A stretch of 64,000 bases of DNA, from assembly GCA_903813345.2 (NCBI GenBank), contig CAIIXF020000008.1, forward strand, positions 38,068,867-38,132,866, written 5' to 3'. The notes under the pieces were generated by a model. The model was given only the letters and a program-made list of their open reading frames with translations. It made no database searches and had not been told where the DNA came from. The DNA is from Owenia fusiformis (lineage: Eukaryota > Annelida > Polychaeta > Sabellida > Oweniidae). Position numbers and translations under genes: made by a program. Below, piece after piece: positions 52,135-64,000 of the stretch (its first letter is position 1; every line of letters starts with the position of its first letter).

Positions 52135-53367
52135 TTCTTACTTTTAATACCAAATTGTCTGTGTTGGTCAATATATTATAGTTTGGCTGAGTAATTGGTA
52201 TATGCAGATATATAAATGTTTGAATCATAAACTAATTTTATTTATGTGAATTTTGTCTTAGATCACCACATGATAGTAAGTCTAGTTGAATTACACAGGA
52301 TTACAAAGAATTATCACACATTATCTGCCTTAATAATTATTAGCCATGTAATATGAAGCAATGTAATATAGCTGATCATGAATGTGACCGCTTTATAACT
52401 GTTAACATATAGCTAGACTGACCTTATCAGGCTCTACCTAAGGTCAGTTGATTTATGTTTGCCCTTATAAAATGTTTGTCTAGAATATGATTGCTGAATT
52501 TACTCAGTGGTTTTATTTACCATTTACCAATATGTCAACATATGCAGAACTATAGGTTGAAAATTTAAGCTACAACAGTATTTAAGTAATCACACTGGAA
52601 TGGTTTTGTACAGAATTGTTAATGAAAATCATGACTGGTGTTTATTGTATTGAAGGTTTGCGTAGAACTCAGACAGCCACTGACCAATTTAACTGAGTAA
52701 GGCTACAATACGATCAATATTCTTGATTAACTTCAGCTTGCATAGTAACTGAGATATATCATAACTGCCAGGCTCAGTTGAGAAGTCCAGGCATGACAAT
52801 GCCTTCCTTTTCTTTCTTAACATCTGAATGAGATGAATATTTTTGTTTGAATTCAAGTGTGGACTTTACATCCCAAGATTGATTACCCTCTAATCTTATG
52901 TAGGGCTGACACATATGCTTGCATTTTAAAACATATCCAGCTTTGCTAGAGACACATATTTTATTGTCTTGTGAAGGTCATTCTCATGGTTTGTTTGAAA
53001 CCAAGTCTTCTGGGAAACTCCACACTCAATAGAATTTGTGATAAACATCCGGCTTATTGTTCTACATTTTCACAATTGATCAAATGTCTGGTGGTCATAC
53101 AGTATATGTTAGTTCACTCTTTTTACCCTATTGTCTGTTTTAAAACCTATAATTCAAATTCAAGGTTGATTTGTATGAAAGGGTTAGTTATGTCAAGGTT
53201 TTTTCTACCTTATAATATAATTAATATTCATGATGGCTTTCATTCAGTCAGAGATCAGGTTATACTGCTATACCTCATTGGCAACAGGGTACACATATCA
53301 ATTGTTAATGTTATAGAATGTTATACTGGTCACATTCATTCCACACATCATTAATGGTTGATCATTG

Positions 53368-53738
53368 TAAAGGTAGACTTTGTTGGTTGCATCACAAGAA
53401 CATATTCATGGTCTAGCATTGAAAAGGTACGGCTTGTCAGTTACATCACTAGAACATATTCATGGTCTATCATTGAAAAGGTATGCTTTGTCAGTTACAT
53501 CACAAGAACATATTCATGGTCTATCATTGAAAAGGTATAAGGTTTGTCAGTTACATCACTAGAACATATTCATGGTCTTTCATTGAAAAGGTACAGTTTG
53601 TCACTTACATCACAAGAACATATTCATGGTCTATCATTGAAAAGGTATGGTTTGTCAGTTACATCACAAGAAAATACCCTTAGTCTTTCATTGAGAAGGT
53701 CAACTTTTTCAGTCCCATCACTTGTTGTCTTTCACTAA
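53368..53738. repeat. 54-bp minisatellite, about 6.5 copies
   Basis: CATATTCATGGTCTATCATT recurs at 53401, 53455, 53509, 53565 and 53619, with a variant at 53673 and a partial last copy. Steps are 54 bp except one of 56 bp, which shifts the frame. That is why short repetitive frames (SVTSxEHIHGLSLKRY) appear in two registers. Not a gene. Confidence 0.9.
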
Positions 53739-56349
53739 GTGTTATGTCAAAATGTCAATTTTAACAATTATAATCTAAATCATGACTTGTTTTATCAGTA
53801 GTATATATATATACAGTATATATCATAGGTTCATCAATTAATGTTATTATAGTTATACTATACAACTACACTCAAGGTTTACATTAAACTGTGTAGTATT
53901 ATGTGTTATATTGTTGAATTAGGTCAGCACTATAGTGCTTATTCATAAAGTAATGAAAGCTTTTTTACTTCTTTAGTGTATTTAATCATTGGCGTGAAGG
54001 AACCTATTTTGAGGTCATAATATGGAATTTTTATATTAACACGGGTAACATTTTTTTACAAATGTCCAGACAAGCTATTTAAAACATGAAAATTCATTTA
54101 TTTGCAATAAACACAAAAGCTTATAACCCAAAGGCCTCTACATATGCTAGGTGCATATAATGGTTGAAATGGCTCTATAGATCACATAAATACAGAATAT
54201 CCACTTTATTTTTACTTATCTTAAAAGAGGTCGACAATAAATTCAAACCTGACAAAAAGGATCTATTGAAAGACCATTTTCTTGTCTGATTTCTTTATTT
54301 AAGTTGTACTCCATATATTTTTTCATCTGGGGTGGAGTGGTCATTATATCTATAACTATTGTCCAGTAATATATCAAGAATAAGATGTCATGATGAATAA
54401 TGAATCATTAATCACTATCAACTTACGACACAAACGATTTCCTTTGTTCTCATCATACATTGTACAGACATATAATGAAATATTTGATACCCATATAAAC
54501 CATTCAAATTCAACGCTATGTAGTGTTTTTCATATATTGAAAACCCTGCATTGATTTTTGACAAGTTGTGTAGGCTGCTATGCCCCACCATTATTTTACC
54601 TTTGTGAACTTGTGCCTTATTGGAATCATTAGATTTAGTAATACTAGAGAATAGACTACTGCAATGTCGGATATCTGAATTAGCAAGGTCGATAAAATGA
54701 AAGAAAATCTGAATGAACCATAAATTGGCTATTGAGTAACTTATATTTATTTGAACACATGTCTATTTTATGTACTTACTTACTATACTTAAAGAGTTTT
54801 AACAATTCCTTCATCAGGAAAGGCGAGTACACTGACAGACTGGACATAAAACATACACTAAAAGTAACATCAACAGGATCCATCCCATCCCTAATATTGC
54901 ATCTTAATTTTCTCTGAGGACCATGAAGTCAATTTCATTCCATGTTGGTCTCTCGATTATTAAATCAAAGGTATTCATAATATTGGAACTTACTGAACTC
55001 CTATGTTTACCCAACATGCCCTATACTTTTGGGGACAGTGTAATAGTAAGGCTTTCCACCAACTGTTTTACCAATATTGCTGGTTGTTTTGAACATTGCA
55101 ACTGTTACCATATTCAAAATTTTCTCATAATTTTTGCCTGCTGTTTTCTTTCATTTTACCTGTTGTCACAAATTATAATGGAGCTCCTTCTTGTGTCAGA
55201 CAGATACATTTTTACTTTAGATTTACATGTTTACTCAGCTTGGCGTTGGATTACCACTGGATTACCACTACACAAGTGTGGGCTGCAGTCAGATGATACA
55301 TTGAAAATTTCAATAAATTGTAAATTGTAACTATATATGTGCAAAGATTGTGTTTCATCATAACGCACACTTTATAAAGAACTAGATTGGAAATATAATT
55401 TGTGTGTTCTTATTTCATTTATTGGGAAACTTTGAAGAAGTAGAAAAAGCCAAAATTCTGAAACCCCAAAGAAAAACTATGATTAGATTTTGAGAGGAGG
55501 ATTTAGCTGACCTTACTATTTGGATCATAAGACCAAGAAAAAATGAGACCTTGATGATTGTAGACAATTAATTGTGGTTACTAATTGAGTTATTATTGAA
55601 AATTACTGACCATGCATGAACAGCTTAAATTCAATATCTTCAAAGAATTATCATCAAATGTAAGCCTAGCTAACAGTTCTATGTTTGACGAAGAAAACTG
55701 GTTAAATTGTAATTTCAACTCAAATAAATAATCCGTCCTCTGTAATTCATTTCTCTTGTCATACTTTGCATTCAGGGCAACATTATCATACAGACTTTCA
55801 TCTGAAATGACCTTAAGCAGGCAAAACACTGATTACAGTACATACAATTGTCCAGACAGGTCAATGTCAGTAGCATCTAATAAATCACAGTTCCAGAGTC
55901 ATATGTTGTCATTACAACCACACAACAATCACATGCGGATGTCATACGTCAATACCTAAATTTATATATTTATGGCCACGTACTGCACTTTTAATCATGA
56001 CATTAAATCATTGATATATTTATTGATTGAAGGTTTAAACTTATAACTCAACAGAAGTTTAAACAAAATATCAATAGTACTGTTGTGAATCATATATAGA
56101 CAATGGTCAGACCAGACAACATTAACTATGTATGTGAATCTATGTCATGCCAATATATTATGCAGAGCACGGTTACATTAACATTTTTAATATTTCATGT
56201 TTTAAGCTGTTCTTTGTTTATGATAATTGAAATTCTTCTTCATTATTTTTTGGTTACTGATATAAGTGATTTGAATATGTTAAAGCTGCTGAATCTCAAA
56301 AAACAAACTGTAAATGGAAATTTATGAACAAAATATGATATCTTAAAAT

Positions 56350-56747
56350 ATGTATATTATTTCTTATGTAAGATTATGTAAGAAACAATCAGAATCTTAA
56401 AAATGAAATCATGTTTATAAACTCTTATGTCAGATTCTAGGATACAATCAGAACTTTAAAAAAATAGATTCATGTTTATAAACTCTTATGTACGATTCTA
56501 GGATACAATCAGAATTTAAAAAAAATAGATTCATGTTTATAAACTCTTATGTACGATTTTAGGATACAATCAGAATTTTTAAAAAATAGATTCATGTTTA
56601 TAAACTCTTATGTAAGATTCTAAGATACAATCAGAATCCTAAAAATGAAATCATGTATATAAACTCTTATGTAGGATTCTAGGATACAATCAGAATTTTA
56701 AAAAATAGATTCATGTTTATAAACTCTTATGTAAGATTCTAAGATAC
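56350..56747. repeat. 59-62 bp minisatellite, about 6.5 copies
   Basis: TATAAACTCTTATGT recurs at 56415, 56477, 56538, 56599, 56658 and 56718, each followed by a GATTCTAGGATACAATCAGA-type segment and a poly-A run of varying length, which explains the step variation. Confidence 0.9.
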
Positions 56748-57885
56748 TTAAATAAAGAGAATCAAAGAAGACAATGTCGAAAGATGACAAACAGAAATCC
56801 CCAAGATTACTACAAGTATTGCAATTATATGAAAATGACATTCAAAAAACCCTTGAACGTGAAGCTATAGTAAATTGTGACTAAGATTTAATTCATAGTA
56901 TGCAAATTGTATTTCCAGATGTGTGTAAGTGACAGACGTATCTCCTCAAGACAGCATGACCAGAATACAACAAGAATTTACTCAATATACCTCAAGATTG
57001 CAGTTCGACATAAGATTACACAGGATTTTCAATTATCAATCCCAGTGTAGACATGTAGAAATTGTTGAAGTCCACTTCTGACATGTTTAAATTAAACCGG
57101 ACAATTTGAAATTGTTCAAACAATTACTCTGTATCATTGCTTGTTTGAGATTATGAATGTAGAAATGAAATATAGTAGTAATAAAAAGAAAATGTTTTAT
57201 CAAGATTTTTTGGGTTATTTATTTATACACCAAGACACAGTTTGGTCAATGATGATGGACTTTGTGCGCTTTTGAGAGCTGTTGTAGATGCAATACTATA
57301 GTTGGTTAAAATGACATTACATCATGTCACATTATGTTACAACCTGAAGAGTTGCTTGTGACATAACTACAGAGATAAAATCCAGTTACAGTCCCATAAT
57401 TTACCCACTGATCTTGTTGAACTATATTTTAAAATCTACAAATCTAGATATAACAAAGTGCTCATTGACTGCCCTGTCATAACTCAATGTAAACCCAATA
57501 GAATATGTGTATTTTTGTCAAATAAAAATGTACATATTAACCCTGGTCATTCTTATGGTACAAAATACGCCTTTATACAATATTAATTATTAGGTATTAT
57601 TGAAACATTATGTTTTTTTGTTTCTTTTTATTGCAACACATGGTGATTATTTATTTATTTGTTTAACAAGTTCACTTGCAATAATTATCAGTTTCATAGT
57701 GTTAATATATATGTATAGAAAGATAGATCCACATGGCAGGGTTATTAAATAATGGAGATCTGTCAGATGTATTTTGCTATTTTTGTCTTAAGGAATATTT
57801 GCCACAGATTTATGAATCATCTACCTTATCAGAACAAACTTTGTCAAATTGTTGAATTTTCAATGCTTTAATTATGAATATGAAT

Positions 57886-57952
57886 GTTATGTATATTAAT
57901 ATAATTATATATAATTATTATAATATATATATAATTAATATTAATATAGAAA
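57886..57952. repeat. AT-only self-complementary tract
   Basis: Runs of ATTAATATAATTATATATAA and its mirror with almost no G or C. Probably replication slippage. A possible unwinding or cruciform site. Confidence 0.6.
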
Positions 57953-60900
57953 GTGTTGCATGAATACAAATACATCAATTGATGTAGTTATTTAGTCAGA
58001 AGTAGCATATATTTAAAGTAAATAAAAGGGCCTTGACCTATTTTGTCTTGTTGTCAGTCTACTAATAAAATAAAATTCACTCAAAACTCACATGTCTAGC
58101 ATAGCAGTTCCTTTCACTTTGACATTGAAGGTAGTGGCTACACTGACTTCATAAATAATTTGAACTTGGTTTAAATCCAGTGTTCTATTACCTGTATGAA
58201 TGTATAAAGTAGCCAGATATATGCAGACATTTGCTGTTATTTTTTATTCATTATGTTTTATTAAAAAATTAGTTTAAATCCAGTTTTGTGCCTGTAAAAT
58301 GGTTAGGTAGTATAAGATAGTACCTTATACAAGGGGCAGCAATCCATATATTCTGATAAAAATGCTCTCATTTTGTGATTTTTCATACATCCCTCTCATT
58401 TTCCAGAAGATACAGATTATATATAAGCACATGCAATGCTAAAATATTATAGCTATATCTTAAACAAATTTTAGACATCCATTGTGCTCTTTGATTCAGA
58501 TGCTTCTGTAGAATATAAAGCATGGTTCCAGTTCAGTTGTAACCAAGATTTAAAAAATAGACATTTATTGTATTTTAACATGCAACTCTATGACACAAGA
58601 AAATGCACAATTCAAAAATACTTTTTAAAAAATATTATATATATACGCTGAAATAAAAATAATATATATTTATGATCAACTTATATACTCAGTTGCCATA
58701 GTAATGCTAACATTGTACACACTATTATTCTTTTAAAATTGAACCTATGGATATAGGAAATTAGATCTTACATTCCACAACTTCTAGAACTTCAAATATT
58801 GGTTAAGGTGACATTTCATAATAAAATGTGAGCACTGAGTATTGCTTCACCGGACAGGAAGTTGGGTTTAAAACATCAATTTTGATTTTCACTTAACATT
58901 CTATGACAATTGTTTACACTGCAGAGGAATTACACATGTCATGTAGTTTTGAACAGACATGAATCTATGAGGTCATGGATGAGCTGAAATTCAAGTAAAA
59001 AATAAAAAGAACAATAACCATAAAATAAAAAAATATCATTTGAATGAGAAAACCAATGAGCTGCAATAAGTTATGAAAACAGTATTATTAAAGATTATTT
59101 ATTTATTGACTAAAAAAAGGCATGGTTAAAAAACAGAATTTCAATCTGTTTTTCATAGAATTTCATCTTACCAGAGATTTGTAGCAAGAGTTAAGGGATA
59201 TAGTCAAAAATATCAGTATTATATGGTTTTATGCAAAATTATTTCAAAAGTAAGTAATGAAACATTAAAAATTGTGCTTGATATCAGGGGAACACTATCT
59301 CCCTCATTTATAACATTGGTTTACAACTTAAAATATTTTATTATAATTCCCATGGATACTAAAATGGCAGGGTCTCACCGCCGAGAATCTTCAGTACAGT
59401 AAATATAATAAATATGGTCTCATTTAATTTTAACATCAATTAAAATTGGTTGATACAGTAATGCAAAGACTCTGAAGTACTGTTTAAGAATAACTTCAGA
59501 ATAATGTATATATTTTGTTTAATTGAATTAGTTAAGTCCAGTCAAATTGTTCACAATGAAACCTCAATGGTATATCATGAACCCCCAGCCACTGGATACC
59601 TCTACTTAAATATCAGTTATTCCAAAATATCCTTTTTGCTATTGTCATTTTTATGACTATTCATACCACGGTCATTTTACTTTAATTCATATTTAAACAG
59701 ATCTTTATTATTAGGGTGGAAAGGGCCTTGTTAACTTGGAGTTTATTACTTTATAAATGACCAAATATTTCTGTGGAAATATTTTATTAATTATATCTAT
59801 ACACCCACCTATTTAACCCCTCTGGTAGGTCAATGTGGTGTGGCCTTTATAAACGTAGTATCAAAATTTAACCAAATATGGTCGAAATTATAGCATTTTA
59901 ATACCTGTCAAATTAAGGAATTGAATTGAATTTGTACCAATATGTTTGATTCAAAATGGACATGTAATTATGAGGTTACATAATTTAAGTACAGTTAGAT
60001 AAAAAATATTTTTGAAGAATAAAAGTGTAAAAATCGTTAAAAAACTTGGCACCAAATAAGAATTAAAAGCAAAGATACACATTTTGATTCAGTTTTAAAA
60101 TATGCTGGAAAATTGAAATAAAATTGATTAATAGAAATTAAAAGGAATGCATACTATGAATATCAATGTTTAAACCAATAAGTTATTTTGTGATATACTC
60201 CCGGATATACTATATCTAGTAACATTTGAGAACTGTTGAATTGACAAAATATAAAATCAAAGTAATAATGGTACAATAATCAAATATGATTATTGTATTT
60301 AGGTATTTTAACAAAGATACGTAGTTTTATTATAGTAATTGCTACAGTTTTATGGAATTATTTTTAGGATCATTTTATTGAAATCTCAACTCCTAAGTTT
60401 AATTTGACACAAAACTGCACAGTTCGACGAAAAAACATTTTAAGATGAAGAGTTATTTAAATTATTGATGACTCAATCACAAGCATTTTAAATTAAGATT
60501 TTTATTGAATTGTTAAATTATTCACGTATTTATCTATTCACTGGGTTAGCTATTAAAATAAACTTCTATAAATATTTTCCAACAAATGCACTTTTAAAGA
60601 TACATATCTTACTATGGACTGAATGTGTACACTAGGCCTACTAAAAATCAATTTATATTGAACTTATTCACTCTTAAAAAAGTGCTGTCTGTTAAATAAT
60701 AAAAAAAACAATGGATTTTATTGAACAAGTACAAAAATGTCTTTTGAAAGGTAAAATACAAAAAAACGCCCAGTCTGAGTTGCTGAACAATGTCATTGTC
60801 TTATAAAAACTAAAGTAAAAATATCAATCTAAAGACCATTTATTTACATTTTAAAAAAAATTATAATTTATTAATTTAAATAGATGAAACTATTATTGTA

Positions 60901-61315
60901 TCAATAAACATCGAGTAAAAATGAAAAGGAAATTTAAAGCAGTGAGAATTCATTTTGAATTACGTCATTTACCCAAAATGATCTAGTTGGTTGTGTCCTA
61001 CTTTGTATTTACTAAACAATTTTAAACTTCCTCATTGTTTTCATTCTTAATCACTCTAACACTAATTATATATTGTAAAATGTGCATAATTTAAACAAAT
61101 CAGTGATGTTTACCCAATGTTATGTAAAAAATTCAATCGAAAATGACGAAATATCAATTTGGGCCAATGGTCAAAGATAGACGACCGACGCGCCATTTCT
61201 CCAGGCCAAAGTTTTAAGAGCGCCAAATGTATTTCCTGGAATTTAATTCACATTTGTAAGTCTTTAAACAATAATTTGACAAGTCAACAAGTTTTGAAAG
61301 TATAAAAATACATAC

Positions 61316-61367
61316 GTTCGTCCAATGTTTTCCTCTGCTGAGGCCGACCTTGCTTCCTTCGAGACAT
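61316..61367 (-). CDS. Bcl11: BCL11 orthologue, coding exon 1 (N-terminal MSRRKQ motif)
   Basis: First coding exon of a BCL11A/BCL11B-type zinc-finger transcription factor. Read on the minus strand it gives MSRRKQGRPQQRKTLDE plus one base (C), then a GTATGT splice donor at 61315-61310. Human BCL11A begins MSRRKQGKPQHLSKRE. In the family this short basic N-terminal motif recruits the NuRD corepressor through RBBP4/7 and is shared in type with FOG and SALL proteins, so the corepressor contact is probably retained. The start is well fixed: an in-frame TAA lies 12 nt upstream and the conserved Met-Ser-Arg-Arg begins here. The single trailing C joins TT at the start of exon 2 to form a Leu codon (residue 18), matching the phase-1 exon 1/2 boundary of vertebrate BCL11A as I recall it. 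The assignment rests on this motif, the phase match and exon 2 together. I could not align whole proteins. Confidence 0.93.
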
Positions 61368-61740
61368 CTCCCGTGTTTAGGGTCACTTCATAACGCGAAC
61401 ACTATTATGGACAAAGGGATACAAAACATGGCTGCCACTGTTGCATGATGGGAACTCTGGAGAGCGCACCTGCTGCTGTCTTTTCGTCTGCTCTGTTTTA
61501 TTCTCTCTATTTCCTCGCATAAACAATGCTAAATGTCCACTATGTTCCTCTTCAATGGCAGTAAGGTCTCTCCGTGTGTCTTCCCCGCCTTCCGCGATAT
61601 GAATGTCCGTACGCTCAGCCAGCGGACGAAACTCGCAGATCGTTGATTGACTGGTTAGCTATTTTTACATCAGGTCATTCTAACCTGAACCAAGCCAAAG
61701 TGGTGATAGTATTTTATCGAAGATCCGGCTTGATTTTATA
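61368..61740 (-). promoter_or_regulatory. Bcl11: BCL11 5' UTR and proximal promoter region
   Basis: The sequence just upstream of the start codon is much richer in CpG and GC than the introns, as expected for an unmethylated promoter of a developmental regulator. Features include a GATGGGAACTC segment and an ATGGCTGCC YY1-like motif (about 61427-61450), GAGAGCGCACCTGC (61461-61474) and CpG-dense sequence at 61580-61640. No clear TATA box is visible at an obvious distance, which fits a dispersed CpG-type promoter. The transcription start is not determined, so the split between 5' UTR and promoter is inferred. CpG enrichment continues toward 61860. Confidence 0.6.
61383..61446 (-). promoter_or_regulatory. 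Three overlapping short upstream ORFs before the BCL11 start
   Basis: If transcription begins upstream of 61446, the leader carries three ATGs before the main start. One opens a 13-codon ORF at 61446-61405 (MQQWQPC..). One opens a 13-codon ORF at 61429-61388 (MFCIPLS..). One opens a two-codon ORF, ATG-AAG-TGA, at 61391-61383. The second ORF's stop overlaps the third's start as ATGA. All end before the main ATG. Upstream ORFs commonly lower translation of dosage-sensitive transcription factors. Whether they are transcribed is unknown. Confidence 0.4.
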
Positions 61741-62208
61741 GTAAAACTATCATTCGATTTCGAACGAAGTAAGAGACTTGCTTCTGTGGGGTTCACCTTA
61801 CGCGGCCATATTGCTTTTAAACCAGGCTTGGCTATTTAAACTCGCCATACAACTTGACCGTCAGACATGAATAGGAAAAAACGTTACAAGGTCAACATAG
61901 TTTTTTATGGTGAAAATCGATATGTACGGTGTAAGTACCTTGCAGTTATGAATAGTGAACACCAACGCCATCCTTTACTACAACTAAACACTAAACCACA
62001 TGTTTTTTATAAAGCAGTCATTAGCGCTTAAATTATTGCGGTTAAAGAGTTCCATGGCGGGAAATTCGGAACTTTGAAAGTCTTGAGAAATTGACAATGG
62101 ATTATTTTTAAAATGGTTTCAGTCAATTGATTCGTTCGTATTGGATAAAAAGTGTAAAAACAAGTCTTTAATGTTTTTTGAAACAGATCTTTTTACTTAG
62201 CCGGGAGT

Positions 62209-62311
62209 AATGCCTGGGTCACATTTGCTACGATTCATATACATTTCTGAACAAAATACTCAATCGGCCGGGCGCCGTAGTGAAAATCGGAGCAAATGTG
62301 ACCAAAGCATA
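62209..62311. repeat. Small foldback element upstream of BCL11
   Basis: GGTCACATTTGCTACGATT (62217-62235) is mirrored by AATCGGAGCAAATGTGACC (62285-62303) with one mismatch, and weaker pairing extends 8 bp outward on each side. The 49-bp centre holds a GC-rich CGGCCGGGCGCCG segment. The layout is that of a MITE about 100 bp long. No target duplication could be fixed. Confidence 0.6.
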
Positions 62312-63059
62312 ATACATACGATGCGAGAAAAGAAATTAAAACCAGGGGATCTACAACTCAGTTTTGCCGCTGGACTTTAGTTCCAAATTTATTTGAAAAA
62401 AGAGTGTTTGCTCGAATTCCGTTGGCAGTGATAGACTTCAACATGTGTGTTAAAAACAACCATAGCCACGGGAGTTTGGTGTAAATTTTAACTCCCTCGT
62501 TCGCCTTATGCTTTCTTTTCAGTTTACTCTGACATCCCAGGAAATATTAGCATTAACAACTATTATAACAGTTTTCCTAATATGTTTAAACTCAGTCGAG
62601 CAAGTAAAGGCCATGAAAAGACAGTAGCCCTCGAGGAAATATAACTTTACACGTTTACATTCTGCAAAACAGTTCCTTACCCCTCTTTTAGCACGTGTAA
62701 CGGCAAGCAATCTCATTATTCTTAGTACAAGGCAGATTTTGACATTGTGCCTATTTCATGTAATTTCATGCATTTTGTGTTATTTCGACATATATGCGCG
62801 TTGTAACACATGAAACATGGAAGACACTACCTCAACAAAATGTTAGAGAAATATATTTATTCAGATGTACTCAAACTAAAACTGGAAATGAGTCCAATGT
62901 AGTAGGTTTAATAACCTCATCTAGCCTAAATTTGCTTTGCCAAATTGTATTCCTTGCTACGCCGTTTTTTGCTGCTCTAAAGCACCCATGCACCAATTTC
63001 TCAATTCTCTGCTTTTAACATGAATTGGGACCGTAGAGTACTCCAGATTCCATTTCATA

Positions 63060-63260
63060 AATTCGAACACAAAAGCACGTGATCTGGTTTAAATTTGGCG
63101 CCATTTGACTTGGAGCTTGGTATGACGTATCAGGCAATTGACGTCTAACCAATCACGCAGAGGCTTTCCCGCTTTCCGTGATTTGACCTCATACGCCTCG
63201 TGTTAATTCAAAGTCACACATAGCTAGCGAAGGAAATGCCCCAGAATCCATGCTGGATAT
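63060..63260. promoter_or_regulatory. Upstream regulatory-motif cluster
   Basis: About 1.7 kb upstream of the BCL11 start codon, this stretch packs GCACGTGA (63075-63082, E-box), TTTGGCGCC (63094-63102, E2F-like), TGACGTATCA (63123-63132, CRE/ATF-like), TTGACGTC (63138-63145, CRE half) and CCAAT (63149-63153), with raised CpG. It could be a distal promoter of BCL11, a divergent transcript's promoter or an enhancer. The motif matches are by eye and the function is inferred. Confidence 0.35.
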
Positions 63261-64000
63261 CCCTCCCTTCATAGCTAGGCCTGATATATCACATTCTCAA
63301 GGGGGGGGGGTCGCAAAAGGACAAATCTCGGTTTGGAGATTAGTCTACCGGGCTAATACATTTTTTCATTAAAAATATAGAAATATCACCCAAATTAAAT
63401 TATGAATATTCAAAAGAGGACATTTAAATCTACAAGATGTAAAAATATCAAAATTGTCCGAAGCAGGCATAACGTGCAGTGAACTGGGGAACTTCGTTCT
63501 CCAAACTGAGACTAGTCTTTTGTCAGCTATGGGGGAAGTACCGTAGCCTACAAACGTGTATATACAGATATAAACGGAGTCCAAGAACGCTAGGAGTTAA
63601 TGCTATTGAAAACGCAGCTTGCCTTTCATACTTAAACATGTACACTCCCCTCCATAAGTTTGGCAACCTCTATGTTTGTATTTTTATTTTCATAACCTGC
63701 AACGAAAAACTGATAATTAAGGCGGAGATGTAAAATGATTTTATTTCCTGTTTTCAATTTTTCCTCAATTACAACAGGTCGAAAATTGATGGCAAATTCG
63801 ATGAATTTCAGCGTAATTCAAATGTAAGTCAATGGGAAATGGTGGTACCAAAAAATTATTTCATCTAGAAAATCTAATTGTCTAACTTTTTGCATGTTAG
63901 TGTTTTTACTGTGTGAACATTGAAGTTACATAGCGTCAAAGTCTAGTTTGGAAATAATTTTTCACCTGTGTTATTTCAATGGGAGAGGTTTCTTGAAAAA

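Larger units (their letters stand above)
34344..61315 (-). other. Bcl11: BCL11 intron 1 (about 27 kb)
   Basis: The interval between the two coding exons starts with GTATGT and ends with TTTCAG. I found no further exon with recognisable BCL11 sequence in it. It contains the CpG-rich island at 40.1-40.95 kb, a SINE-like tRNA relic near 35.05 kb, minisatellites at 36.4, 51.9, 53.4 and 56.35 kb, and a TA/GA microsatellite at 43.7 kb. The rest (for example 37-40, 41-43.7, 44-51.8 and 57-61 kb) is AT-rich, CpG-poor sequence in which I see no gene. Very long first introns are typical of BCL11 genes and usually carry enhancers. Specific enhancers cannot be named from this sequence alone. Confidence 0.85.
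61741..64000. other. 5' flank of BCL11, no gene recognised
   Basis: Apart from the foldback at 62.2 kb and the motif cluster at 63.1 kb I see no exon here. GC and CpG are somewhat above the introns up to about 62.5 kb. A run of ten G lies at 63301-63310. Short frames at 62519-63018 and 63369-63733 overlap on both strands and lack family resemblance. Confidence 0.5.

Noticed and set aside
52971-53354. 127-codon plus-strand frame
   Set aside because: No domain or homologue recognised; it stops just before the 54-bp array. Intron composition.
54923-55330. 135-codon plus-strand frame rich in hydrophobic residues
   Set aside because: Looks membrane-like only because T-rich DNA encodes Phe/Leu/Ile. 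No recognisable domain and a shadow frame alongside.

Overview
This window is AT-rich, intron-dominated DNA from an animal. The only protein-coding gene I can support is an invertebrate BCL11 (BCL11A/BCL11B, CTIP1/CTIP2) orthologue on the minus strand. Two coding exons are visible. Exon 1 (61316-61367) encodes the N-terminal MSRRKQ motif. Exon 2 (33978-34343) encodes the N-terminal CCHC zinc finger. The splice phases fit (phase 1 to phase 1), and an in-frame stop lies 12 nt upstream of the start codon. The large C-terminal exon with the C2H2 fingers is not here and must lie beyond the low-coordinate end. The single BCL11-type gene, the low GC, the long introns full of minisatellites and a degenerate tRNA-derived SINE suggest an invertebrate bilaterian. 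A mollusc or other lophotrochozoan is my guess, but the sequence does not prove it.

Layout, high to low coordinates (the direction of transcription). 61.37-64 kb is the 5' flank and 5' UTR, richer in CpG, with promoter-like motifs and one small foldback repeat. 34344-61315 is a 27-kb first intron. It holds a strongly CpG-enriched, promoter-like island at 40.1-40.95 kb (E-box, ETS, YY1-like and E2F-like motifs), a tRNA-derived SINE, a TA/GA microsatellite and four separate minisatellites. 1-33977 is intronic sequence downstream of exon 2. It holds a 1.48-kb DNA transposon with about 460-bp terminal inverted repeats, five or more tandem-repeat families (about 37, 66, 81, 102 and 145 bp), a small foldback element inserted into one of them, a near-perfect 70-bp palindrome, a decayed foldback at 1.4 kb and two modest CpG-enriched patches.

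The remaining open reading frames are short, unrelated to families I know, and either lie in AT-rich intron or run through tandem repeats whose unit is a multiple of three. I do not call them genes. I saw no viral, retroelement-coding or prokaryotic-type system. The observations most worth checking are the intronic CpG-rich island as a possible second promoter, the long-TIR transposon with eight copies of a 13-14 bp motif, the 70-bp palindrome and the density of minisatellites.
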